This document shows positions 22,597-32,846 of a stretch of 64,000 nucleotides of DNA, piece by piece (the stretch's first letter is position 1; each line of letters starts with the position of its first letter). The translations under genes were made by a program, and so were the position numbers. Where the stretch lies: positions 82,379,340 through 82,443,339 of the forward strand of contig CM043971.1 of the NCBI GenBank assembly GCA_014529385.2, written 5' to 3'. The notes under the pieces were generated by a model. It had not been told where the DNA came from. It ran no database searches and saw only the letters and a list, made by a program, of their open reading frames with translations. This stretch comes from Adiantum capillus-veneris (taxonomy: Eukaryota > Streptophyta > Polypodiopsida > Polypodiales > Pteridaceae).

Positions 22597-24975
22597 TTAT
22601 AGTGAAGATTTTTGCCAGTAGTTTTCTATTACCTTAGGTGCCTCGTCGAGTTGCAAGGGTGGTAAGGTACTCTCCCAGGATCGAACTTGAAGTGGTTCAT
22701 CAGGTGATTCTTGAACACTGGAAGGTGTGGATTCCTTTGTAGCTTCATGGAGGTCCACTATTGTAGGTGGAGGCTGTGTAGACGCTTTTACCTCTATGGA
22801 TGTATTACATGAGTAGCTAGAAGCTTCATGGAACTCCCCCCTTCCTGAGCTAGGTGGAATAAATTGGTTTTGCCTTGGAGTCCAAACTAGCTCTGGACTA
22901 GGTGTGTAGCATTCTGTGATCTTTCCCTTCCCACGGTCTGCCATTGTCTTTAGCGTTACACTGTTTGACTCATATGGGTTTGTTGTCAATAGGGAAGGAC
23001 ACATTTTACGTTTAGGTACCCAAATTTGCTCATTTCCATCATAGTAGCCTTGGGCTTCTAATAGTTGTTTTGGAATCCATCGTGATTTGGTCTTGACTCT
23101 CCTAGGGTGCGCTCTTGGTTTTTCGGGGAAATTTTTTCTTGGAATGGATGGGAGGGTTGAGGTAGTTGGAAGTAAGGCCTTGGGGACCCATTGATATGTA
23201 CTCTTAGGTCGTGCAGGTTGAGTACTTGCAATATTACTGCTTGCTGCAACTACAAGTGTTGAAGTTCTAGGTTCATGGGTAGCCGGCAAAGACGAGTTAA
23301 CCACCTTGGCTTGTGAATGTTGGCTATCCTTCAACTTTGCTAGAGTTTGCAACGTAGGTGACTTTGCTTGAATGATAGGGGTAAGAGTCGGTGGTCGCGT
23401 CGTGACACTACCAGTATCCCAATCAATAGTGCATTTGGTTGCCAACATCCACGTGCGTCCCAGGTTTACGTTGCCTTCCATAGCTCCCGCGGGCATGACT
23501 AGAAACCTCTGCACTATGCTTCCATTATCATAGACAACAGGGGTCTGAAGGACTCCAAGAATAGCAGTTTTCTTTTTATTAATGCCCTTGACTTGCTTCG
23601 TACTCGGGGATAGGGTCGGTTTCCCTAATTGACACCAAACTCCATAGGACAACAAATTGTGTTTAGCTCCCGTATCTAATAAGGCATTGTATAGTACTTT
23701 CCCATAGGGGCTATTTAGCTCAATTGGGTATCGTAGGGGTGGCTCAGATTCTAATGAGTCGTCATCTGTGTCCTCGAAAAATGCTTGCGTGATTCCCAGA
23801 TTAGCCTCTCGTTGGCGTCTAAGACGTTGTTGTCGTTCTCGAGCCTCAACTCTTGCTTGGATATTTTTAAGCTCTGCTTGTTCCTTGGCAGCCTTCTTTT
23901 GATGGATGGCTTGCAACTCTTCCTGGCTTAGAGGATCATAATATCTTTTGAATTTACTCCCATTAAGGAATCCAATGGTTTCAACTCCATCTAGAGTCTC
24001 CACACGAATGGTACCTTGCGGGGTAATTTCACACACTCGATATGGTCCCTTACCAGCGTATTTCAATTTCTTCTTTTCATTCCGTACCCCGTACATAAGA
24101 ACTTTATCACCAACCTGGATGTCTTTATCCTTTAAATGGCTATCAAACGACTTCTTTCTCCTATCCTTCTCCACTAGAGCATTTCGCACAGCTAATTGCC
24201 TCTCTTCATCTAGCCTTTCCAGGATATATAATCGCTCAACTAAGGGGTTACCATCCCAACCTTCTTGAGAAGCTACTTGAAGACTAGGAATGACAAACTC
24301 CCATGGCATAACTGCTTCTTGGCCATACACCATCTTAAATGGTGTGCAATTAATAGCAACTTTATACGCGGTACGATAAGCCCATAAAGCTTATGTAAGC
24401 TTTAGGTCCCAATCAGTGCGATGAGCCTCAACTGTCTTTGTCAAAATGGAGATGAGAGTTTTGTTGGTACTCTGAGCTTGGCCATTTGCTTGGGGATAAT
24501 AGGGTGTAGAATTGTGGTGAGATATCATGAAGTTTGATGTGAGTTCTTTTATTACTTCACTTATAAAATGAGTTCCATTGTCACTCACAAGTTCAAAGGG
24601 GCATCCAAAACGTGTGATAATGTTCTCAAAGAGGAACTTAGCTGTTGTTTTTGCATCCGCCTTTTGTGTTGCTTTTGCTTCAGCCCATTTGGTTACATAG
24701 TCGGTAGCCACAATGATATATCGTGATTGCGTGTTACGTGCAGTCGGACTAATCGGTCCTACAAAGTCTAAGCCCCACTTTTCAAATGGTTGGGTTACCT
24801 TGATGGGATGTAGAGGCATCCTATCCCTTCTTTGTGGCTTCTTGAAGCGTTGGCATTCATCACTTCCCTTTGCAAAAAGTGATGCATCCTTAAACAGAGT
24901 GGGCCACCAATAGCCTGACTGTAAGATCTTTCGGGCAGTCAACTTTCTTAAAAAGTGACCATCAGCTACGCCCAT
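22597..24975 (-). pseudogene. pol: Integrase of B with extra retropepsin-like and W-x-P-K tail
   Basis: One reading frame with a single stop (24391-24393). The zinc finger starts upstream (EAHMG, about 24979) and runs to GHFLRK...DECQR, with one expected Cys replaced (AKGSDECQ). The core has TDYVTKW, SDNGTHF and GQAQSTN; the last has CAG Gln at 24472-24474 where the catalytic Glu is expected. After the usual integrase C-terminus (FKRYYDPLSQ) comes a basic coiled stretch, then a retropepsin-like domain (NALLDTGAKHNLL near 23682-23650, LGRTWM near 23460). A tail follows with four tryptophan motifs (QWVPK, RWIPK, IWVPK, VWTPR at about 23190, 23079, 23022, 22884). The frame ends at 22597. Confidence 0.85.
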
Positions 24976-25116
24976 GTGTGCCTCTTGTAGAATATATAAA
25001 TACTCATCCTCGCGGGCACAACGTCTAAGAACATCATCTTTTCCTCTGTTATAGAGAGTTCCAGCCAGTAAGCGATAGGGTTCGCATTCCTTGATTAATT
25101 TTCGAGCTATATCTTT

Positions 25117-27718
25117 TCACAGCTCTTTGGGTGGAAAACCATTAACTAAGAAGTTAACAATCTTTTCACTCCATTCAGGCATTGTCTCAACAATGAACAA
25201 AGGAGTATCAGGCAATTCATCATCAACCCCCGTAGAAGCTTCGTCATTAGGGATACGAGATAAATGATCCGCCATGACATGTTTCCTCCCAGGCCTCACA
25301 ACAACGGTGAAGTCAAACTCAAGAAGGATTAACAACCATCGTGTAATTCGACCTGTGGAACACGGCTTGTTTACCAAATATAGCAATGTTTGATGATCAA
25401 CATAAAACACAAACTTGGTAGCAAGAAGGTAATAGCGAAATTTCTTTACTGCGTAAATCATAGCTAGACCTTCGCGCTCTGTAGTAGTGTAGTTCATCTT
25501 GGTATCATTTAATTGGCGACTTGCAAAGCTAATAGGGTAGTCCAATTTATGTTCTCCTGGTTGAGTTAGAACACACCTAATAGCAAAATTTGATGCATCA
25601 ATATGCACATGAAAAGGTACATTCCAATCAGGTGTTCGCAGGATTGGAGCACTTGTTAGGGCCTTCTTTAATAACTCATAAGATTGATGACATTCTTCCG
25701 TCCAGTGAAACTCGATAAGAAGCTTGTACAATGGACGCGCTATCTCGGCAAAGTTTAAAATAAACCTTCGATAATAACCAACATGGCCCATAAATCTTTG
25801 AACTCCTTTATAGTTAGTAGGTGGTGGCAAATCGGCAATGGCTTTAATCTTACTCTCATCTGTGGATATCCCGTTCTTGGACACTATATGCCCTAGAATG
25901 ACTCCATGCTTAACCCAAAATTGGCATTTGAAAGGGTTCAATGAGATGCGATAAAATCTGCACCTTTCAAATATTTTTCGTAGATATAACAAATGCTTCT
26001 CCCAAGAAGAATAAACACAAAGGTCGTCTAGGAAAGCTTCACAAAACTCCCTTAGAAATTCTTTAAACGCAGTGTTTATTAATCGTTGGAATGTAGCAGG
26101 GACAGAAGGTGGAACGCCCTTCATGTCATGATATGTCCAAGAAAAGATATCCTTGTATTCCTTGAGGAGCTCCTTAAGTACAGCCTCTTCAGTTTCGGTA
26201 AGGTCTTGAGCAATAAAGACTAGTTTAGACTCCTCACCTGGTTCTGCTAATTCTATCTCTTTAACTACCACTGGACCATCATAGACTACACTGCTTCCAT
26301 TGGTAGGTATTCGTTGGGCTTTGGCATACACAACCTTTCGCTCCCTCGTGGTATAAGATTTAAAATGTTCAGGAGCCGTATGTAAGTCTGTAACCTCCAA
26401 TTGAGCGAGGTCAATGGGTCGCGGGCTGCACCACATGACACTCTGGAGATGTTCACCCCAATTGTCTACTAGCTTTCGATGAGCATTACTTGCCCCTAGA
26501 TAGCTAAGCCATTCTGCAGTAGATCTTTCCTTGTTTATCCTAGCTCTCACATTTGCTCGATATCGTCGTCTCTTATATGACCTTTGTTTCTTGTTAAGGT
26601 TTTGATTTTGGTAAATGTTTGAACTCGACTCGCCTGATAGGTCTTCGCTTGTATCTTCTTCACTCTCATATAAATTACCATAGATGGTCGTACTAGGCCT
26701 TGAGTGTTCAGTTTCTATACTTGGTTCACTCGATGTTTCCTCAGGTTCTGAATCCATTTCTCCCTGAGATTCCGTTTCTGATGTGTATTGGCCTGAAGCC
26801 TTTGAGGAATCATCGGTTTCACTCTCAGGTAGGTGTGCCTCTTTCTTATCATCGGATGTTACATGCGCTACACCTAACATGTTTACTGGTGCAATGTGTG
26901 GTATCTCTTCCCCATCTGGTGTTACCCAGGTTGTTCCTCTAGCTCCCCATGTATCTATAGTTGCTGCTAGGTGTACCCAATCGACATTGTCTGACTCAGC
27001 CATTCCGGGTAGGATATCCATATAAGGAGAGTTCTCCCCAATATCCGTGTCTTCGTTACACGTGTAACAATACTGTAATGGAGCTGAGTGAATTGTTGTG
27101 TTTGATCGATTATCAATTATGAATTTATTTCCTAGATGATGCGTTCGACCACTTAAAAGATCATCTCGAATGACAGAGTCTTGGAACTGTAAGTAGACGT
27201 GGTTTTTGGACCAGCCATGCACCATTTTTTCTTCCCTCATGAATGGACGCCCTAAGATCATCTCAAATGACATAGGATGCTTGGAAAAATCCATAACAAT
27301 GAAAGTCTACCTTACCTTGTGTCCCAAGACCTTGATCCTGAGATCCTTTAGCATTCCAATAGGCGTAACAATAGATCCATTAGCCATTTTTACCACTACG
27401 CTTGTGGCTTCAAGGTGAGGTCTCCCCATAGACTCCCAACAACTCTTTGTCACCATGCTGACTCCCGCACCACCGTCAAGGACCCCCTTTACAGTTAATC
27501 CTTTAGTAGTGATTGGTAGAGTAGCATTAGATTCATCACCTTCAAAGTATTGCCCCAACTTGTTAACGGGTATTTCAATTACAGATTCATGTCCCGCTAG
27601 GTCAGATGGTGGTGCTAAATGTTCCTCATCATTCATTACCGAGTTAGGTTTGTTCAGATGTGCAAACTGTGGTATCTGGCCTGTAATTCTCCATTGAGGA
27701 AGGCTTGAAGAGCTGAGA
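25117..27718 (-). pseudogene. pol: Protease, linker, RT and RNase H of element B
   Basis: In frame with the integrase and broken only by stops at 27307-27309 and 25117-25119. The protease has VLDGGAGVSMVT (D-G-G for D-T-G) and ILGRPFM. A linker of about 300 residues follows, acidic then strongly basic (KKQRSYKRRRYRANVRAR, possibly a nuclear-localisation signal). RT is internally deleted in frame: pre-RT SWTYHDMKGVP is followed directly by PATFQRL near 26105, removing the fingers and the first catalytic Asp. The FLDD box remains. RNase H keeps HIDAS, ERE-G-LAMIYA, YVDHQTL and MADHLSR. Therefore RT is non-functional. Confidence 0.87.
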
Positions 27719-29169
27719 CTAGCTCGGGGTCTTATATAGTTTGGACATGATGGTGGTTCTAACTTCTGAAGACATGAAATCCATCAATTTGGCAACATTT
27801 AATGGCATCTTGTTGGAAATAGGACCCTGACAAGACAATGGTGAAGATGGAATCTCCACTTCCTCAAGGGGGTCGGGCATTCCCTCACCAAACATTCTCT
27901 CTAGTAGGAAAGGTGTGTGTCCACTTTCAGATGTCCTACCCTCACTCTCTTCCCGAATGATACTGGGTATACCTAACGGCCTGTAGTTCTTGTGAGGTTG
28001 AACTTGTGTGGGAAACACTGTGTCCGACATCTGTATATGTTTGGGTTTAGGTTCTAATGTTCGTTGAGTTTCTTCCACCAAACCCCTCAGTTGTTGGACT
28101 CGTTCAATTTCCACTGTTGGGTTTGGATAGGTTCCAATCTTTCTCTTGCAATCCTCATTTTTTGTCTCTCGTGGCTTATCTTGGGGGTTCGCACCTAGGT
28201 GGTTTAACTTTGAATACTCTTTTGGTGTTCATCGTAATTCCCTCGCGTGATCCTCCTCACTGGCTTTTTCCTTTGTAGTAACAATTTTGGTCTCCGTGGT
28301 CTCTATCGAATTTGAGTCATCCTCAGGGTCATTCATATACACGGGATCCTCTCCTGTCCCTATGTTAGTCTTTGAACTAGGTTTTGAGCTAGAAGCATTA
28401 AGGGATTTCTTTCTTCGTGTTTTCTTCTTTCTGGCTCGGCCAATGGATGCAGCATCTCTCTCTTCGAGGATGTAATTTTGCTTTTGGAGCATCGACCGTG
28501 TGAGTGCATTCACTGGTGCTATGTTTATAGTTGGTGGTGTCCCATCAACAATCTCTATTAAGTTCAATGGTGTGATTTTCGGCGCGTTTGGATTGTTAGG
28601 ACACTATGCGATCAAATGATCTATGCCACAACGATTACAAGTGAGTATTGGCATTGCCAATGCACTCCCTTTACTTGTTTGCATTAGTGCAACATTCTTT
28701 TGCATTCTAATGGGGCACTCAGCTACTCGATGTGGTCCACCACATTCGTAGCACTGAAGTGGTGGTCTCCTGGCAAAACTATTAATGTTTTAGCCTCTTG
28801 CTGCTAGCGCAGTAGCTTGATATACCGGTTTGATTTGTCCCCAATGGTCTTCCATATAGTACATGGGACACTCCTCAAGCATGTCGACTCCATAGGTGAT
28901 ACTAGAGTCTATGTCCTCTTCGCAATCTACATAAGTACTAGATGACTCGCAACCTATTTGGTTCATAGGTGTAACTCTTGGATGAGGGGGTTGCGGTCCT
29001 AGCACTGGAGGTGGCAACATTGTGGTTTGGACCACATTTTGGGTTCTAGGGACCATGTGCTGTAATGGAAATTGTTGCTCCATGGGTGGGGTAGGCATCA
29101 ATGCAGGAACTCGAGGTGAGTCTGCCCAAGCTATAGGTGGTCTATTTTCCATGATGCGTTTAAGCATTA
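27719..29169 (-). pseudogene. gag: gag C-terminal part of B (second zinc-knuckle pair)
   Basis: Continues the gag frame across the element A insertion: 37990 joins 29164 in frame as DCLM-LKRIMENRPP. Contents in order: a Pro-rich spacer, an acidic patch, knuckle 3 (CYECGGPHRVAEC, near 28750), knuckle 4 (CNRCGIDHLIA-stop-C, near 28620), a Lys/Arg-rich patch (RARKKKTRRKKS) and a tail ending TPS then TAG at 27719-27721. There are stops at 28790-28792, about 28604 and 28229-28231. The pol frame starts in the +1 register at this stop. Confidence 0.8.
29165..29169. repeat. Left TSD of element A (CATTA)
   Basis: CATTA here is repeated at 37990-37994, directly outside the two A LTR ends. Removing A and one copy restores the gag frame of B. 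Confidence 0.96.
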
Positions 29170-30798
29170 TGTAATGGAATTTGCCTATTCAATTTGAGAA
29201 TAGCGGAATTTAATGAGAGTACTTTCAAGAAATGATTTTGTGAGCATAGCGGGTAGACATAATTGAAGATAGCAGCATAATCATAGCAATTAGTTAACTT
29301 GGCATAGACAATACTTTTGCAAGAGAGAGAGTTTAGAGAACATGACAACAGTTGAGGACCGGATTTATGTGGAGGCGGTCCCCCCTCCAATAAGCATTTG
29401 TATTATGATTTCTCCCATAAAGAGAGACTTGTTGCAATACAGTCTTTGTGTTCCTTGTGACCTAGGTGATGCCATGAAGATGGAAGGCTTCATGCATCAC
29501 AAACTTAACATAAACTTGAAGAAAGCTTTAACTATCCCAAGCCTCAGTCCCAAGACCTCAAACACATTCGAAGGTGGAGAGAGCTAGCAGGGAATGAGGG
29601 TAGGGAAGAGGAAGAAGAAACATTTCGTAGGAGAAAGAATTAGTTCCTCACTTATCATACTCTTGTTGCTAGCATACATAATAGCATAGTAATGAAGAAG
29701 AAGAAGATGGCAAGCTTAAGCATTGAAGCATGGCTCTTGGTTGGATTTGCACTCCATAGCCAAGAGTGTTGGTGTAGGCTCTCAACCTCTACTTGCTTGG
29801 AGAAGGAGAGGGAGCTCTTGCACTTTGCATAGTACACAATGAGAGTGCTTGTGAGTGTGTGCGGGTGAGTATACCCCCTAAGCACCCCCCTAGCTTTCTT
29901 GGGTCGACCCCCCCTTGTAGCTCATTCTTGAAGCTCATTGGACCCCTCCAGGCCTAGCCAATCACAAGCAGAGCCTATTACAAGCAACATGGATAGCCTT
30001 GGGACAAGTGTCCCCCTTTCCCCTTTGAGAGAGAGGACTTGATAAATGCAAAAACAATTAGATAATTCAAGTAATTTATCATTGGACCCCTTTGAAGCCT
30101 AGCCAATAGGCTTCAAGCAACACATGAAGGTAACATGGGTAGGGACCTGACATGTGTCCTTGCTGCCTCTTCAAGCTGGGGCTTCCCTTGTGAGTGTGAG
30201 TGTGTGTTCTCTCTCTAATCCCTAGGAAAAGGGCTCGCCCCCCCTCTTGTAGGGATGCTTTTGACTTTAGGAGCTCAAGCACCTTAGTCATCAAGCATGA
30301 CAAAGCACTTGGACTAGGGGGTATTCCCACAAGCATCTTAGGCAAGCATGTCAAGGCACCTCAAGCACCTTAATCAAGCGGCAAGACAAGCACCTCAAGC
30401 ATGGAGTAAGTCAAGCACCTCAAGCACCTTAATCAAGCACCTCAAGCAGGACAAACACCTCAAGCACGACAAGCACCTCAAGCAGGACAAACACCTCGAG
30501 CTTGGGCCGGGTTCCCACCTCAAGCTCAGCCCTAGCTTACCTAAGGTCAAAGGACTTTTACACACATTATTGGAGGTCTTCAATGAAGCTAACCCTAAGG
30601 TCTTATGCTCCATTGGTTAGCCTTGCTCTTGATAGACCATCTCCCATTTGGGCCCCTTTACTATTGGCCCCGTGTTTAGATAGATCTATAAGCACATATC
30701 TATATCTTAACACTTGTTCCCGTTTATTCTCCCACATTAAGTGATCAATTTAATATGAGAAAATCATTTGGGTTGGTTAGATATTAGATTTTATGACA
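29170..30798 (-). repeat. 3' LTR of element A
   Basis: Plus-strand TGTAATGG...TTTTATGACA. It is adjacent to the antisense polypurine tract at 30799-30817 (minus strand ends AAGAGAGAGGTAA). Differences from the 5' LTR that I can see are at 29375, 29393, 29556 and 30675. Two of these fall in or beside the otherwise conserved GGACCGG/CCGGTCC hairpin. Confidence 0.96.
30356..30500. repeat. CACCTCAAG minisatellite in A LTR
   Basis: Degenerate tandem units built on CACCTCAAGCA with variable spacers (GGACAAA, CGACAAG, CCTTAATCAAG). The same array is at 37547-37691 in the other LTR. Copy number varies between the family LTRs in this window (18660-18800, 57038-57150, 62320-62400; sense-strand versions at 46470-46560 and 55050-55130). 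Confidence 0.9.
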
Positions 30799-31163
30799 TT
30801 ACCTCTCTCTTGAAATCATAGTCGTCCTCGACTATGAGGTAGAAGAGATAAAGGCTTAGTCATTAGTCAATCGTAATTAGCGGGTAGAGGATCCCTTTTT
30901 TACCCTACGACATCTTTCCAAGATGGATGACTAATCCATTTGGTGCTTGGGAGACATAGCTGCCGCAAGCATGTCTGCTCTTTAGTCCATTTCATTCTCC
31001 CAAAGTAGAGTGACAAATTCTACTTGGTGTTTGAGAGACGTCGTCATCACAAACATGATTCTAGGCATGCATACTAGTTAAATTTGTGCACAATTAAAAA
31101 GAGGATTAGTCTTATAAGACAAAAACATGAGTCATTAAAAGAGAGTTGTACATTTGCTTACTC

Positions 31164-32353
31164 TTATGTAGCATTGTAAGCATTGACAAGGTTCATACTA
31201 TCCTTAAGTTGTACTCCTTGCATCCATTTAGCATCTTCAAAAGGATAATTTTTGAACTTAATAAGATACCGTCGGATTATCTTACCATGTCGTAGTACCT
31301 TGTCTTCATGCCGAAGGACAACTTCGGGTTGTAGAACCTCTTCTTGGTCTTCAACTTCGGGAGGGTCTTCAATAATTGGTTCAGTTGGTGGCTCTCCTTT
31401 GTAGGGCTTAAGTAGGCTTACATGAAAGGCATTGTGTATAAGCCAATGGTTGGGCAACCTGAGTTGATAAGCCGTCTCATTAATGGGCTTCAAGATTTGG
31501 AAAGGACCATAGTATCTTTTTGCTAGTTTAGCATAATACTTTTGATGGCCCGTAGGATTTTTGCCCGTCGTTTGCCTTAATCGAGCCTTAGGAAACTTGG
31601 GTAAGACCCAATCATTTTCTTTGAACATTAAGGCTCTTCTGTGCTTATCAGCAGTAGCTTTTTGCCTTTGTTGAGAGATGGCTATAGCCTCCCTAATCTT
31701 TTGAAAAGATTCTTGTAGGTCACGGCTATACTCATCGGCGGCGAAGATCTTCCCATGTACTTTGAGTAGCAAGGGACTTTTAGGTCTTCCCTCTATGATC
31801 TCGAAAGGTGCTTTCCCCGTAGAAGTATGTACAGTATTATTGTAGGCATACTCTACTAGAGGTAAATACTTTTCCCATTGTGAGCGCTGATCTACTTTGG
31901 TAACATAAGTCTTGAGTAGATCGAGTATCGTAAGATTGGCTATCTCACTTTGGCCATCCGCTTGTGGGTGATAGGCCGAAGAGAAATTCAATCTTGTTCC
32001 TAGATTTTCAAAGAGACCTTTCCAGAAATTACTGGTCATTCTAGGATCTCTATCTGACACGATGGATGTGGGTAATTTATGGTGCTTGAAAATCTGAGAT
32101 ATGAAGAGAGTTGCCATTTGATGTGTCTTAATAGTCTTTTTAACAGGAATAAAATGTGCTTGCTTGCTAAACCTGTCGACTATTGTCCATATTCCTGTAT
32201 TCCCATGGATAGACTTGGGTAATCCAAAGATGAAATCCATGGATATACTCTCCCATGGTGAATTTGGAATAGGCAATGCCTGGAGTAATCCAGGTTGCTT
32301 CCCTCTATCATACTTGGTCTTTTGGCATACTACACATTTTGAAACATACTCTT
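31164..32353 (-). pseudogene. pol: Integrase core and chromodomain of element A
   Basis: A 370-residue frame follows the stop at about 32353 (CAA to TAA in D-I-Q-EYVSKC). The core shows SMDFIFGLPKS, SDRDPRM and DGQSE as the D, D and E positions. The C-terminal part has the PTGHQKYYAKL segment, then HNAFHVSLLKPYKGEPP and a chromodomain (VLRHEDKVLRHGKIIRRYLI...KNYPFEDAKW, residues about 310-355). Chromodomains in these elements bind modified histone tails and guide integration to heterochromatin. Here the second aromatic-cage position reads KFKNY where KWKGY is typical. Ends with NAYNAT at 31164. Confidence 0.9.
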
Positions 32354-32846
32354 ATATGTCCACTTTCATGGTAGGCCAATAGAAATACGTCTCTACTCCT
32401 CGGAGAGTAGGTTGAATACCTCTATGCCCTGCATATGGAGGAGCATGGGATTCATACATAACCTTCTCACGAAGGGAATGGGTAACACATAGCCTATTGC
32501 CGTGGAGAAGATAACCATCCTGCAAGGTGAATGGTTCCTCTTTTTTCCCCAAAGCAAGGGCTGACATTATGTCTCTAAAGTCAGGGTCAGTAGCATACTC
32601 ATCTATCATAGAGGATAGATCATTGTGAGTAGCTATAGACACCGCATTAACTTTTGGTCGTCTTGAAAGTGCATCGGCAACTTGATTGTGCTTACCAGCT
32701 ATGTGAGCAATATGGAAATTAAATTGCGAAAGAAAATTTGCCCACCTCATTTGTTTGTCGGAAGTTTGGTTTGCGTCATGAAATACTTGAGACTTTGGTG
32801 GTCGGTTCGTAGGATAAATGGAGTCCCCAATAGGTAGTGCTTCCAT
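32354..32846 (-). pseudogene. pol: RNase H end and integrase zinc finger of element A
   Basis: A frame of about 160 residues overlapping the upstream pol frame. A 1-bp deletion near 32757 relative to element D (CTTTCTGAC versus CTTCCGAC) separates them. It contains KQMRWANFLSQF, AGKHNQVADALSRR (end of RNase H with the last Asp) and the zinc finger YESHAPPYAGHRG. It is terminated by the stop just before EYVSKCVVCQ. Confidence 0.88.

Noticed and set aside
30348-30620. CACCTCAAG array as a CRISPR-like repeat
   Set aside because: Units are degenerate, short and without unique equal-length spacers, and the array is an internal part of every family-A LTR in a plant genome.
29342-30744. Several 60-90 residue frames repeated in LTR copies (for example 29342-29587 and 36533-36778)
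   Set aside because: They lie wholly inside LTRs, differ in frame integrity between copies and resemble no protein family.
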